Assembly (NCBI GenBank): GCA_964542755.1
Contig: CAZIWL010000004.1
Coordinates: forward strand, 1-64,000
Length of the DNA stretch: 64,000 bases
DNA from: SKLM01 sp964542755
GTDB lineage: Bacteria; Chloroflexota; Anaerolineae; B4-G1
Direction of reading: 5' to 3'
Positions 1 through 8,238 of this stretch are shown here, piece after piece. Position numbers and translations under genes: made by a program. How positions within the stretch are numbered: position 1 is the stretch's first letter; each line of letters begins with the position of its first letter. Below the pieces are notes generated by a model. It did not search any database. It was not told the DNA's origin and saw nothing but the letters and a program-made list of their open reading frames with translations.

Positions 1-41
1 AGATGGACATGGAGGAGACGGGCGTGGAGAGTATCGGATAG
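1..41 (+). CDS. 3' end of an unidentified protein (partial)
   Basis: One frame is open from the window edge through a TAG at 39-41 and would end in MDMEETGVESIG. A terminator-like hairpin follows 40 bases later, which supports a real gene end here. Twelve residues are too few to assign a family, and the same stretch could be non-coding. Confidence 0.25.
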   Translation, partial: MDMEETGVESIG

Positions 42-80
42 GCGGCAGGCAAGACCATCCAGTGCGTCGCTCTTCGCCCG

Positions 81-114
81 GCAGAGACCCCACCGATGTC
101 GGTGGGGTCTCTGC
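81..114 (+). terminator. Terminator-like hairpin after the upstream gene
   Basis: A perfect 14-bp stem (GCAGAGACCCCACC at 81-94 pairing with 101-114) encloses a 6-nt loop. No strong T-run follows (only CTATTG), so it may be a weak intrinsic terminator or an mRNA 3' stabiliser. Confidence 0.6.
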
Positions 115-320
115 CTATTGGTCTGCCTGGAACACGGCTAGACGTGTGATACGGGCCTCGTGCCACGACGGCCCACCTCTCAGGCAGCGCTCCGTCTGTC
201 CAGCGATGAGGTGATGAAGGAAAGGCCCGTCGGTCAGCCCTGATCATGCTGTGAAGGCGGAGGGCCTCCCTCCACTTGGGGCTGTGGAGATCGGCTGAGT
301 GGGGCACCCACGCTGCGCAC

Positions 321-349
321 TTGACATGGCGGGCTCTGTGTGATAAAAA
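321..349 (+). promoter_or_regulatory. Candidate promoter of the pst operon
   Basis: TTGACA at 321-326 is followed after 17 bases by TAAAAA at 344-349. The -35 is perfect and the -10 matches 4 of 6. It would start transcription near 356, about 40 bases before pstS. I could not recognise a Pho box; the regulator of this operon is unknown. Confidence 0.5.
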
Positions 350-397
350 GGGGCATCAGGGGGTGGGCGAGGCCTGCCTCGGACCGATCCGTTATCT

Positions 398-1330
398 ATG
401 AATGGCCTAGTTGGCAAAACACGGTGTCGTTTGCATAGGGTCACTCCAAGCCGGCTTCTTCTGGTAGCCGGCCTGTTTGTGCTTCTAGTCAGTTGGTCCC
501 TCGTCGGATGCGCTGGAACCGGGCAACAGACGGGCACAGAAGAGGGGGCTGCCCAGGCGATTGAGAACAAGGGTTCCGACACCCTGGTGAATCTCGCGCT
601 GGCGTGGGCCGAGACGTATATGGATCAGCACCCGGACGTGCGCATCTCCGTGACGGGCGGCGGTTCCGGTACGGGGATAGCGGCCCTGATCAACGGTACG
701 GTTGACCTAGCCAACGCCTCGCGTCAGATGAAGCTTGAGGAGGTGGAGGCAGCCGAGGCCAACGGTACCACGCCGATTGAGTTTGTGGTGGCCCGCGACG
801 CCATCGCTGTGGTCGTCCATCCTTCCAACCCGGTGGAGACGTTGACCTTCCAGCAGATCGCCGATATTTACACGGGTAGGATCACGAACTGGGAGGAGGT
901 GGGTGGGGATGACCGGCCCATTGTGCTTCTCTCACGTGAGTCAAACTCAGGTACGTACGTCTACTTCCTTGAGAACGTGGTTCGAGAAGGGCAAGGGGAC
1001 GACCAGGCACTCTTCTCTCCGGGGACGCTTCTGATGCCGTCGTCGGAGGGTATTTCGGCGGAGGTGACGGAGAACCCAAATGCCATTGGCTACGACGGAT
1101 TGGGCTACGTGACACCGGAACAGAAGGTGGTGGCCGTATCTGACGATCCAGAAGGGCCGTTTGTTCTTCCCTCGGTAGCGACAGTCAATGATGGCTCGTA
1201 TCCCATCGCGCGGCCCCTCTTCATGTATACCGCCGGTGAGCCGAAAGGTTTGATCGCTACGTACTTGGACTGGATCCGGGGCGATGGACAGAGGCTGGTG
1301 CCAGAGCTGGGATTTGTTCCGCTGGAGTGA
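398..1330 (+). CDS. pstS: PstS: phosphate-binding lipoprotein of the Pst ABC transporter
   Basis: This is the extracytoplasmic phosphate receptor of the high-affinity Pst importer. The N-terminus has a basic stretch, a hydrophobic segment (about residues 19-36) and a lipobox LVGC with Cys38, so the mature protein should be lipid-anchored. The body shows the PstS phosphate-binding pattern: an early IENKGSDTL strand, GGGSGTGIAAL, and SRESNSGTYVYF, where the SGT segment contacts phosphate in known PstS structures. At 310 aa it has the usual length. ATG 398 is chosen because it gives a complete signal peptide; no clear Shine-Dalgarno sequence is visible. It is the first gene of pstS-pstC-pstA-pstB-pstB. 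A shorter paralogue lies at 51774-52595. Confidence 0.93.
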   Translation: MNGLVGKTRCRLHRVTPSRLLLVAGLFVLLVSWSLVGCAGTGQQTGTEEGAAQAIENKGSDTLVNLALAWAETYMDQHPDVRISVTGGGSGTGIAALINGTVDLANASRQMKLEEVEAAEANGTTPIEFVVARDAIAVVVHPSNPVETLTFQQIADIYTGRITNWEEVGGDDRPIVLLSRESNSGTYVYFLENVVREGQGDDQALFSPGTLLMPSSEGISAEVTENPNAIGYDGLGYVTPEQKVVAVSDDPEGPFVLPSVATVNDGSYPIARPLFMYTAGEPKGLIATYLDWIRGDGQRLVPELGFVPLE

Positions 1331-1410
1331 GGAGGCGTTTTGAGCAGACGTCTTGGAAAGCCGTGCCGACAACGTTGTAGGCAGATCGCGAGCCGACGGA
1401 GGGATCGATC

Positions 1411-2322
1411 GTGGCTGACGAAAAGGTCCTGACCAACGGTCAGACCCGTCGGGCTGAGTTCGTCATAGAGGCCATCGTCCGGGTCCTTGGCTTCTCAGCT
1501 ATCGGATTCGTGACATTGATCTTCTTATTCCTTCTGCGGGAGGGGGTACCTGCCTTCCTGGAGATCGCGCCGGGCAACTTGCTCGGTTCCCGCTGGTACC
1601 CTACGTTTGGGCTCTTCGGTATGCTGCCCTTGATCCTGGGGTCGCTCCTGGTGACGGTGACGGCCATCATTATCGCCCTCCCGCTGGGCGTTGCGACGGC
1701 GGTCTTCGTGCGGGAGGTCGCTCCCAACTGGGCCCGAGGGGTCCTGAAGCCCATGATCGAGGTTCTGGCGGGGATTCCATCGGTGGTACTAGGATTCTTT
1801 GGCATGACGCTCGTGGCCCCGCTGATCAGGCAGAGGTTAGGGACGCCCACGGGCTTGACCGCCTTCACCGGGGCGGTGATCCTGGCGTACATGTCGCTAC
1901 CAACGATCATCAGCGTTGCGGAGGATGCCCTGGATGCGGTGCCCAAGTCCTATCGGGACGGCGCGCGGGCAATGGGGGCCACGGAATGGCAGACAATCTG
2001 GCGTGTGGTCGTCCCCGCTGCTCGGTCCGGTGTCGTCACGGCTGTGATGCTCGGCCTGGGACGAGCGATCGGGGAGACGATGGCCGTGATGCTGGTGACA
2101 GGCAACGCGGCGCGCATGCCCCTGACGCTGGATTCGCTCTTCCGCCCTGCCCGCACGATGACGGCCACCGTCGCTGCCGAGATGGGCGAGGTGGCCCAGG
2201 GGAGCGTTCATTATCATGTGTTGTTCGGCATTGGATTGATTCTCTTCATTTTGACCTTCGCGATTAACTTGACGGCCGCCGTGGCCATCTTCCAGAAGCG
2301 GCGCCGCGGGGGCTTGCGCTGA
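1411..2322 (+). CDS. pstC: PstC: phosphate ABC transporter permease
   Basis: PstC is one of the two membrane subunits of the Pst phosphate importer and forms a heterodimer with PstA. The 303-aa protein has about six hydrophobic segments and the binding-protein-dependent permease EAA region (PKSYRDGARAMGATEWQTIW) that docks the ATPase. The start is GTG 1411, preceded by a purine-rich GACGGAGGGA ribosome site. It lies 80 bases after pstS and its TGA overlaps the pstA ATG (TGATG), so the two permeases are translationally coupled, as expected for subunits needed in equal amounts. Confidence 0.95.
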   Translation: MADEKVLTNGQTRRAEFVIEAIVRVLGFSAIGFVTLIFLFLLREGVPAFLEIAPGNLLGSRWYPTFGLFGMLPLILGSLLVTVTAIIIALPLGVATAVFVREVAPNWARGVLKPMIEVLAGIPSVVLGFFGMTLVAPLIRQRLGTPTGLTAFTGAVILAYMSLPTIISVAEDALDAVPKSYRDGARAMGATEWQTIWRVVVPAARSGVVTAVMLGLGRAIGETMAVMLVTGNAARMPLTLDSLFRPARTMTATVAAEMGEVAQGSVHYHVLFGIGLILFILTFAINLTAAVAIFQKRRRGGLR

Positions 2323-3167
2323 TGGATCGCTACCAGATACAGCGCGTCGGATTCGTCGTCCTTGGGCTGGTTGCGGTGATCGTCGTGGCCCCCATCCTGG
2401 TCGTCATTGGCGCCATAGCTGTGAGGGGCATCGGGGCCGTGGATTGGGTTTTCTTGACCCAGATGCCGCGTGACGGTATGCGTGCAGGCGGCATCTTCCC
2501 GGCGATTGTCGGAACAGTATGGCTGACCCTGGGGACCGCACTGGCAGCGATCCCTGTCGGAGTTGGAGGGGCCATATACCTCTCCGAATACGCACGGGAC
2601 AATCTGCTGACGCGGGCAATCCGGTTGGCGATTATCAACTTGGCCGGTGTCCCATCGGTAGTCTATGGCCTGTTCGGCCTGGGGCTGTTCGTCCTCTTTC
2701 TGCAGTTTGGCACTTCGATCATTGCGGGTTCGCTGACCCTGGCGATCATGACGCTGCCTATTATTATCAGTACGGCGGAGGAGGCTCTGCGCGCCGTACC
2801 AACGGAATTCCGGACGGTCAGCGCCAGCCTAGGCGGGACACGATGGCAAGGTATCAGGCGTGTCGTGCTTCCACAGGCGATGCCGGGGATCATCACCGGC
2901 GTGATTCTTGGGCTGCTGCGCGCTGCCGGGGAGACAGCGCCCATTCTTTTCACCGTCGCGGCGTTTTTCCTGCCTCGCTTACCCCAGTCGCCCTTAGACC
3001 AGACGATGGCATTGCCCTATCATCTGTATGTGATCAGTACCCAGGTTCCGGGCATGCCTCCGCAGATTCAGTATGGAACTGCACTGGTCCTGCTGGCGCT
3101 GGTGTTGTCGCTCAACATCGTGGCGACATTGATTCGCCGATACTACCGACGGCGGCGGGAATGGTAG
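2322..3167 (+). CDS. pstA: PstA: phosphate ABC transporter permease
   Basis: PstA is the second membrane subunit of the phosphate importer. The 281-aa product has six predicted membrane spans and the conserved cytoplasmic loop PTEFRTVSASLGGTRWQGIR, followed by VLPQAMPGIITGVILGLLRAAGETAPI, a highly characteristic PstA region. The ATG overlaps the pstC stop by one base. A gap of 100 bases follows before the first ATPase gene. Confidence 0.95.
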   Translation: MDRYQIQRVGFVVLGLVAVIVVAPILVVIGAIAVRGIGAVDWVFLTQMPRDGMRAGGIFPAIVGTVWLTLGTALAAIPVGVGGAIYLSEYARDNLLTRAIRLAIINLAGVPSVVYGLFGLGLFVLFLQFGTSIIAGSLTLAIMTLPIIISTAEEALRAVPTEFRTVSASLGGTRWQGIRRVVLPQAMPGIITGVILGLLRAAGETAPILFTVAAFFLPRLPQSPLDQTMALPYHLYVISTQVPGMPPQIQYGTALVLLALVLSLNIVATLIRRYYRRRREW

Positions 3168-3267
3168 TTGGAGCCTTCAAACCGGAGGCGCCTTCGCCGT
3201 CCAGGGTGTGTCGGACCCTCTGGCAGGCTGAACGGGCCGCTGAGTCAGGAAATCGCCGCTGAGAGTT

Positions 3268-4035
3268 ATGCCAAACGAGACCAAGCCGAAGATCCGCATC
3301 CAGAACGTGAGCTACTTCTATGGCAAGGAGCAGGCTTTGAAGGATGTCTCACTGGATATCCCGGCGAACGCCATCACCGTCCTCTTCGGACCGGCTGGAG
3401 GCGGCAAGACGACGCTCCTCCGGCTGATCAACCGCTTGAATGACCTGGTCGACGGGACGCGAATGGAGGGGCGAGTCTGGCTGGACGGACAGGATCTGTA
3501 CGCGCCGGAGGTTGATCCTCCCACATTGCGGCGCCGGGTAGGCATGGTCTTTGCGCTTCCTCTGCCCCTGCCCGGCACGGTCCGAGAGAACGTGACCTAC
3601 GGCCCGATTCTGGCGGGGATCCAGGACCGCGTTGCGTTGGACGAGATCGTTGTGGAGAGCCTCAAGCGGGCAGCGCTCTGGGACGAGGTACGGGACCGGC
3701 TTGAGGAGCCAGCTTCTGACCTCTCGGGCGGGCAGCAGCAGCGACTGTGCATCGCCCGCAGCCTGGCACTGGAGCCTGATGTGCTCCTGCTGGACGAGCC
3801 AACGTCCGGGTTAGACCCCATTTCGACGGCCAAGGTGGAGGCAACGCTGGCGCAGCTGAAGGAGGACTACACGGTCGTGATCGTGCCACACAGTATTCAG
3901 CAAGCGGCGCGGATCGCCGACTGTGCCGCTTTCTTTCTAATGGGAGAGATGATCGAGTATCGACCCGGAGAACAGATCTTCATCAACCCCGTCGAGAAGC
4001 AGACCGAGGACTACATCACGGGACGGTTCGGATAG
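3268..4035 (+). CDS. pstB: PstB-like ATPase 1 (intact LSGGQ, altered Q-loop)
   Basis: This is a nucleotide-binding subunit of the phosphate importer (255 aa). Walker A is GPAGGGKTT (residues 41-49), the signature LSGGQ (152-156), Walker B ends in DE (176-177) and the H-loop His is H208. The Q-loop is unusual: where PstB normally has VFQKPNPFP this protein reads VFALPLPLP, so the Mg- and water-coordinating Gln is replaced by Ala96. The downstream neighbour, 7 bases away, is a second PstB-like ATPase with an intact Q-loop but an altered signature. The two probably form a heterodimer with one good and one degenerate ATP site (inference). The other components, PstC and PstA, are immediately upstream; no phoU is present. 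Confidence 0.9.
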   Translation: MPNETKPKIRIQNVSYFYGKEQALKDVSLDIPANAITVLFGPAGGGKTTLLRLINRLNDLVDGTRMEGRVWLDGQDLYAPEVDPPTLRRRVGMVFALPLPLPGTVRENVTYGPILAGIQDRVALDEIVVESLKRAALWDEVRDRLEEPASDLSGGQQQRLCIARSLALEPDVLLLDEPTSGLDPISTAKVEATLAQLKEDYTVVIVPHSIQQAARIADCAAFFLMGEMIEYRPGEQIFINPVEKQTEDYITGRFG

Positions 4036-4042
4036 GACGGTC

Positions 4043-4795
4043 ATGGAGAAGATCAAGGTAGAGCACCTCGATTTCTACTACGGCGAGAAACGCGCCTTGA
4101 AGGATGTATCGATCTCCATCAGAGATCGGGAGATCACCGCGCTCATCGGGCCGTCGGGATGCGGCAAATCTACATTCCTTCGGTGTCTGGATCGCATGAA
4201 CGAGACGATACCGGACACCCGCTTCGAAGGCACAGTGCTCTTGGATGAGGAGGACATTTATGCGCCGGGCACGGATGTCGTCGATCTGAGGCGGCGCGTG
4301 GGGATGGTCTTCCAGCGCCCGAATCCTTTCCCGAAGTCAATATACGACAACGTGGCGTTCGGCCCGCGCATCCTTGGTTGGGATCGAGAGAGCGATCTCG
4401 AAGAGCTGGTGGAGAAGAGTCTTAGATCGGCTGCGCTCTGGGACGAGGTGAAGGACGATCTCGAAGAGGATGCCCTCAGCCTCTCTTTGGGTGAGCAACA
4501 GCGTCTCTGCATTGCCAGGGCGACGGCCGTGAAGCCGGAGGTCATCCTGATGGACGAGCCCTGTTCAGCTCTCGATCCAATCGCCACCCTACAGATTGAG
4601 GAGTTGATCAAGGAACTGAAGAAGAACTACTGCATCGTGATTGTGACGCACAATATGCAGCAGGCTGCGAGAGTCTCGGATCGGACAGGACTCTTCTGGC
4701 TGGGAGAGTTGGTGGAAGTTGGCGACACCGAGGTCGTCTTCACGAATCCGGGTCGACAACTAACTGAGGACTACATCACGGGACGCGCCGGCTAG
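4043..4795 (+). CDS. pstB: PstB-like ATPase 2 (intact Q-loop, altered signature)
   Basis: This is the second nucleotide-binding subunit of the phosphate importer (250 aa). It keeps Walker A GPSGCGKST (36-44), the Q-loop VFQRPNPFPKSI with Gln91, Walker B MDEP (170-173) and the family-typical THNMQQAARVSD H-loop. Its signature is LSLGE (147-151) instead of LSGGQ. Both ATPases end in the same EDYITGR motif, pointing to gene duplication within the operon. The gene begins with ATG 7 bases after the previous stop. It is the last pst gene here; phoU, which often follows, is absent. Confidence 0.92.
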   Translation: MEKIKVEHLDFYYGEKRALKDVSISIRDREITALIGPSGCGKSTFLRCLDRMNETIPDTRFEGTVLLDEEDIYAPGTDVVDLRRRVGMVFQRPNPFPKSIYDNVAFGPRILGWDRESDLEELVEKSLRSAALWDEVKDDLEEDALSLSLGEQQRLCIARATAVKPEVILMDEPCSALDPIATLQIEELIKELKKNYCIVIVTHNMQQAARVSDRTGLFWLGELVEVGDTEVVFTNPGRQLTEDYITGRAG

Positions 4796-4854
4796 ACCGG
4801 ATGTGGGGCAAGGTTGCTCCCACTCGGTCGATGGGAGTTGGGAGGAGGGCCTAG

Positions 4855-5652
4855 ATGAGATCTGAGATGCTAACCCTGGCAATGGCGCAAATGGATGTCC
4901 CGCAAGGACAGCCGGAGGAGAACCTTGCGCGGGCGCGAGGCTTTGCCAGGGAGGCGCAAGGGGCCGAGGCTGATCTGCTCCTGCTGCCGGAGCTGTGGCT
5001 CCACGGCTATGATCTGGAGCACGCGGAGGACTGGGCCAGTCCGTTGGGTGAGGGGGGTTTCGCCGAGATGGCCAAGATGGCGCGGGAGTTCGATCTGTAC
5101 CTAGCGGGTTCAACTCTTGAGCGGCATCAGGGTGGAGTCTCCAACACGGCCGTGCTCTACAATCCGGAAGGTGAACTTCTCGGTTCATATCGGAAGATGC
5201 ATCTGTTTCGATTGATGGAGGAGCACCGCTACTTGACGCCCGGGGACCACGCGACTCTCTGCGAGACGCCTTGGGGCCCAACTGGACTGGGCATCTGCTA
5301 TGATCTCCGGTTCCCCGAGCTCTTCCGGACGATGGCTCTGGCCGGCGCCAAGTTGTTCCTCATCCCTGCCCAATGGCCGGTTAAGCGGCTCGAGGCATGG
5401 CTGCTCCTCGCACGGGCGCGCGCGGTCGAGAACGAGCTCGTTGTGGCGGCCTGCAATCGGGTGGGTGCGGACGAGGATGTGTCGTTTCCCGGTCGCTCGA
5501 TCGTGGTGGATCCATGGGGGAATGTCCTTCTCGAAGGCGACGAGAGGGAGGGACTGCTTGTGGCCGAAGCTGACCTACGTGAGATCGAGAAGGCGCGGAG
5601 GTATTTGACTGTGTATGCGGACAGGCGGCCTTCGGCTTACGTGGTTGCATAG
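4855..5652 (+). CDS. Carbon-nitrogen hydrolase (nitrilase superfamily)
   Basis: A 265-aa cytoplasmic amidase of the nitrilase superfamily, which hydrolyses C-N bonds through a Glu-Lys-Cys triad. The triad is visible as Glu46 (LLLPELW), Lys114 (YRKMHLF) and Cys148 (GLGICYDLRFPEL). The last motif and the overall length match the omega-amidase/Nit2-like branch, but substrate cannot be fixed from sequence. ATG 4855 has a strong GGGAGGAGGG site upstream. The gene follows pstB by 59 bases and precedes an inositol monophosphatase-family gene by 18 bases; the latter two look co-transcribed. Confidence 0.85.
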   Translation: MRSEMLTLAMAQMDVPQGQPEENLARARGFAREAQGAEADLLLLPELWLHGYDLEHAEDWASPLGEGGFAEMAKMAREFDLYLAGSTLERHQGGVSNTAVLYNPEGELLGSYRKMHLFRLMEEHRYLTPGDHATLCETPWGPTGLGICYDLRFPELFRTMALAGAKLFLIPAQWPVKRLEAWLLLARARAVENELVVAACNRVGADEDVSFPGRSIVVDPWGNVLLEGDEREGLLVAEADLREIEKARRYLTVYADRRPSAYVVA

Positions 5653-5670
5653 GGTGATAGGGACGAAGCC

Positions 5671-6498
5671 ATGGATCTAGAGAGGGTTCTCGATAGGGCC
5701 GTTGCCATCGCACAGGAGGCAGGTGAACTCGTGGCGCGCGACTTTCCGATGGGGGCCATGGACCAGGTTGGGTTCAAGGGCTCCGTCAACCCTGTCACGG
5801 CGACGGATGCTGCTGCCGAACGGCTGATTCGGCAGCGGCTTCGAGATGCGTATCCTCGACACCGAATCCTGGCCGAAGAAGGCGGCGGGGACGCGTGGCG
5901 TGAGCCCGGGCCACCGATCTGGCTGGTCGATCCACTGGACGGCACGAACAACTTCGCCCATGGATTCCCCCAGGTAGGCGTGTCCCTGGCTCTGGTGCAG
6001 GAGCAGCAGCCGGTGCTCGGCATTGTGCACGATCCTCTTCGTGGAGAGACCTTCACTGCCGCAGAGGGATCAGGGGCGAACCTGGATGGGCAGCCCATCC
6101 ACGTCACCGAGGTCGATGATCTGGCAGACGCGTTTCTAGCCACGGGGTTCCCGTACGACCGCCGGACGGCACGAGACAACAATGTTCAGCGTCTGGACCA
6201 CTTTGTGCGCCGCAGCCAGGGTGTGCGCCGGGCGGGAGCCGCCGTTCTGGACCTCTGCTACGTGGCGTGCGGTCGGTTTGATGGGTTCTGGGAGATTCGG
6301 CTCCATCCCTGGGACGTCGCCGCGGGCGTCCTCATCGTTCGGGAGGCGGGTGGATGCGCGACGGATTTCACCGGGACGCCGGATTGCGTGTCAGGAAGGC
6401 AAATCGTCGCTTCCAATGGCTGTATCCATGGGCAGATGCTGCAGGTGATCGCAGAGGGTGCCGATGCCCCACTTCCCGAGCCCATGGAGGGCGAATAG
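5671..6498 (+). CDS. Inositol monophosphatase family phosphatase
   Basis: A 275-aa Mg-dependent, Li-sensitive-type phosphatase. Metal-binding motifs of the family are present: Glu69/Glu70 in LAEEGG, Asp87 and Asp90 in WLVDPLDGTNNFAHG, and WDVAAGVLIVREAGG near the C-terminus. Substrates in this family include inositol-1-phosphate, fructose-1,6-bisphosphate and PAP, and sequence alone does not separate them. It begins 18 bases after the nitrilase-family gene and is the last gene before a 724-base non-coding stretch. Confidence 0.88.
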   Translation: MDLERVLDRAVAIAQEAGELVARDFPMGAMDQVGFKGSVNPVTATDAAAERLIRQRLRDAYPRHRILAEEGGGDAWREPGPPIWLVDPLDGTNNFAHGFPQVGVSLALVQEQQPVLGIVHDPLRGETFTAAEGSGANLDGQPIHVTEVDDLADAFLATGFPYDRRTARDNNVQRLDHFVRRSQGVRRAGAAVLDLCYVACGRFDGFWEIRLHPWDVAAGVLIVREAGGCATDFTGTPDCVSGRQIVASNGCIHGQMLQVIAEGADAPLPEPMEGE

Positions 6499-7222
6499 CT
6501 GTTGGCTCGGCGCGCCCCTTCAATCATCACACTCCCGGCTCTCCGCGTATGTCCCCGGATGCTTCAGAGTGCGCCAAGGGGCCAGGAACTCGGGGTTGGT
6601 ATTGACCTGTCGCGGTTCCTGGGTTGGGCGGATCGATTCGGCGTGGGAGACCCGCAGGACGAAAGGCCCCCATACATTGAGGGCGGCTTGCAGCGACCGG
6701 GTCGTAGCGCACGGGACTTGGGCCGTGCGCCGGCATGTGCCCGCCCTATGTCTTGTGTAGCCATTAGTAGGTGCCTACGACGCTCCCGGGTGCGCTAACG
6801 ACTTGTCGCGGAGAGGGTCGCTGCTTGGAGACCGTGGGTGCCCGTGTACTGACCTGTTTTGACTGGCATTCGAGGCAAGTACAGGCTCGTGAGGTGCAAC
6901 GCACCTGGAAGGTGCATCGCACCGGTCGGGGCGACAACTCGTTAGTGCGCTCGACGCTCCCCGTTTGCTGGCGGAAAACGCGAAACCATGGCAGAATACC
7001 AGGCTGGAGCCGAGGGCCGCAGCACGCTGCAAGCGCCTGCTGGCCCCTGTTTGTATGCGGCCCCACGACGAGGGACAGGATCATTCACCCTGCGTTTGAC
7101 GTCCATGTTGATCTGAGCGCTGAGCCCGGTTCGGTCGCCGACCGGGGAAGCGTGTCTCAGGCTGGGACAGCGCGAATGCGGGCGTGTCGTTTAGCCGGAA
7201 TTACTAGCAAGGAGCAGAAACT
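6499..7222. other. Long non-coding stretch before the por operon
   Basis: No open frame here resembles a protein; those present (for example 6502-6798 and 6771-7235 on the plus strand) are low-complexity Arg/Gly/Pro-rich frames. The stretch contains a 151-bp inverted-repeat element (6795-6945) and two short palindromes inside it. I could not find a convincing promoter for porC. Confidence 0.55.
6791..6949. mobile_element. Candidate MITE-like element with inverted ends and TGCG duplication
   Basis: CTAACGACTTGTCGC at 6795-6809 and GCGACAACTCGTTAG at 6931-6945 are inverted repeats matching at 14 of 15 positions. Both ends are flanked by TGCG (6791-6794 and 6946-6949), which looks like a 4-bp target duplication. 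The 151-bp interior has no coding capacity and contains two small hairpins, AGGTGC/GCACCT (6892-6906) and GGTGC/GCACC (6911-6923), plus GTACT/AGTAC (6846-6850 with 6878-6882). The alternative reading is a structured RNA closed by the outer stem. Only one copy is in this window. Confidence 0.35.
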
Positions 7223-7795
7223 ATGGCACAATTGACCGAGATTCGGTGGCACGGTCGAGGAGGGCAGGGCGTTGTAACGGCTGGTGAGCTGCTGGCCGAG
7301 GCCGCTCTGGACAGCGGGCAGTACTTCCAGGCCTTCCCTGACTACGGGCCAGAACGCATGGGGGCACCCATCCGGGCTTTCACCAGGCTCAGTCCAGATC
7401 CGATTACGATCCACTCGCAGGTCGAGGAACCGGACGTCGTCCTCGTTCTGGATCCCACGCTGTTGGGGGCCGTACCTGTGACCGAAGGCCTGAAGGAGGA
7501 CGGTATCCTCCTGGTCAACACGGGGATGAGCCCCGGGGAAGTGCGCGAGAAGCTGGGCTTCCACATCGGCAAGGTTTTCACGGTGGACGCCAGCCACATT
7601 GCCATCGAGGAGATGGGGCGAGAGATCACGAACACCCCCATGCTGGGCGTATTCGCTGAGGCGACCGGCCTCGTGGAATTGGATCACCTGGCCGAAGAGA
7701 TCAGGGAATGGTTCGGAGGGAAGCTGTCACAGAGGGCGGTCGACGCCAACGTGCGCGCGCTTCGACGTGCTGCCGAAGAGGCGAAAGAAGGATAG
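7223..7795 (+). CDS. porC: Pyruvate:ferredoxin oxidoreductase, gamma subunit
   Basis: This 190-aa subunit belongs to the four-subunit 2-oxoacid:ferredoxin oxidoreductases, which interconvert pyruvate plus CoA with acetyl-CoA, CO2 and reduced ferredoxin. The N-terminus RWHGRGGQGVVTAGELLAEA and the following FPDYGPERMGAPI are the hallmark of the gamma chain. ATG 7223 has a GGAG ribosome site 8-10 bases upstream. The order gamma-delta-alpha-beta is the standard arrangement for this enzyme type. A pyruvate substrate is favoured by the alpha chain, but related 2-oxoacids are not excluded. Confidence 0.93.
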   Translation: MAQLTEIRWHGRGGQGVVTAGELLAEAALDSGQYFQAFPDYGPERMGAPIRAFTRLSPDPITIHSQVEEPDVVLVLDPTLLGAVPVTEGLKEDGILLVNTGMSPGEVREKLGFHIGKVFTVDASHIAIEEMGREITNTPMLGVFAEATGLVELDHLAEEIREWFGGKLSQRAVDANVRALRRAAEEAKEG

Positions 7796-7872
7796 CGATC
7801 TGCAAACTCGAGATCGCGTGTTCGGACGAGCGATCTTCCGTTTTCACGGAGTACCTGAAGGAGACTAAGGTT

Positions 7873-8238
7873 ATGTCAGAGTTGAAGGGCTGGAAAGAGA
7901 TTCCCATCGGGGGGATGATCTTGGAAGCAGGCAATGCCGAGAAGTATGAAACGGGCGACTGGCGCGCGTTCCGTCCCGTTTTCGGCGAGGCCGAGTGCAT
8001 CAACTGCTTCCAATGCTGGCTGAACTGCCCCGATTCCAGCATTCTGGTCGATGCTGAGAACGAAGAGATGGTTGGATTTGACTTGAAGCACTGCAAAGGC
8101 TGCGGCATCTGCGCCTCCGTTTGCCCCGTCAACCAGAAGGTGCGCAAGAAGGCCGAAGAGAAGGTGGCGAAGGACGACCCCCATCTCTGTATCCGCATGA
8201 TCGAGGAGGGGAAGTTCCAGGAGGTGGGCGATGAGTAA
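7873..8238 (+). CDS. porD: Pyruvate:ferredoxin oxidoreductase, delta (ferredoxin-like) subunit
   Basis: A 121-aa subunit carrying two [4Fe-4S] clusters through CINCFQCWLNCP and CKGCGICASVCP. It passes electrons from the TPP centre to free ferredoxin. The frame is open further upstream to 7708, but ATG 7873 is chosen because it has a GAAGGAG site upstream and gives the normal delta-chain length and N-terminus. A 77-base spacer separates it from porC, and its last 8 bases overlap the porA start, so delta and alpha are coupled. Confidence 0.93.
   Translation: MSELKGWKEIPIGGMILEAGNAEKYETGDWRAFRPVFGEAECINCFQCWLNCPDSSILVDAENEEMVGFDLKHCKGCGICASVCPVNQKVRKKAEEKVAKDDPHLCIRMIEEGKFQEVGDE

Larger units (their letters stand above)
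42..397. other. Intergenic region upstream of pstS
   Basis: This stretch holds a terminator-like hairpin (81-114) and a candidate sigma70-type promoter for pstS (321-349). I see no gene in it. The opposite-strand open frame at 244-582 has composition typical of GC-rich antisense frames and overlaps the signal peptide of pstS. Confidence 0.6.

Noticed and set aside
6771..7235. A 154-aa plus-strand frame in the non-coding region before porC
   Set aside because: It runs through the inverted-repeat element, overlaps the porC start and lacks a ribosome site and any motif.
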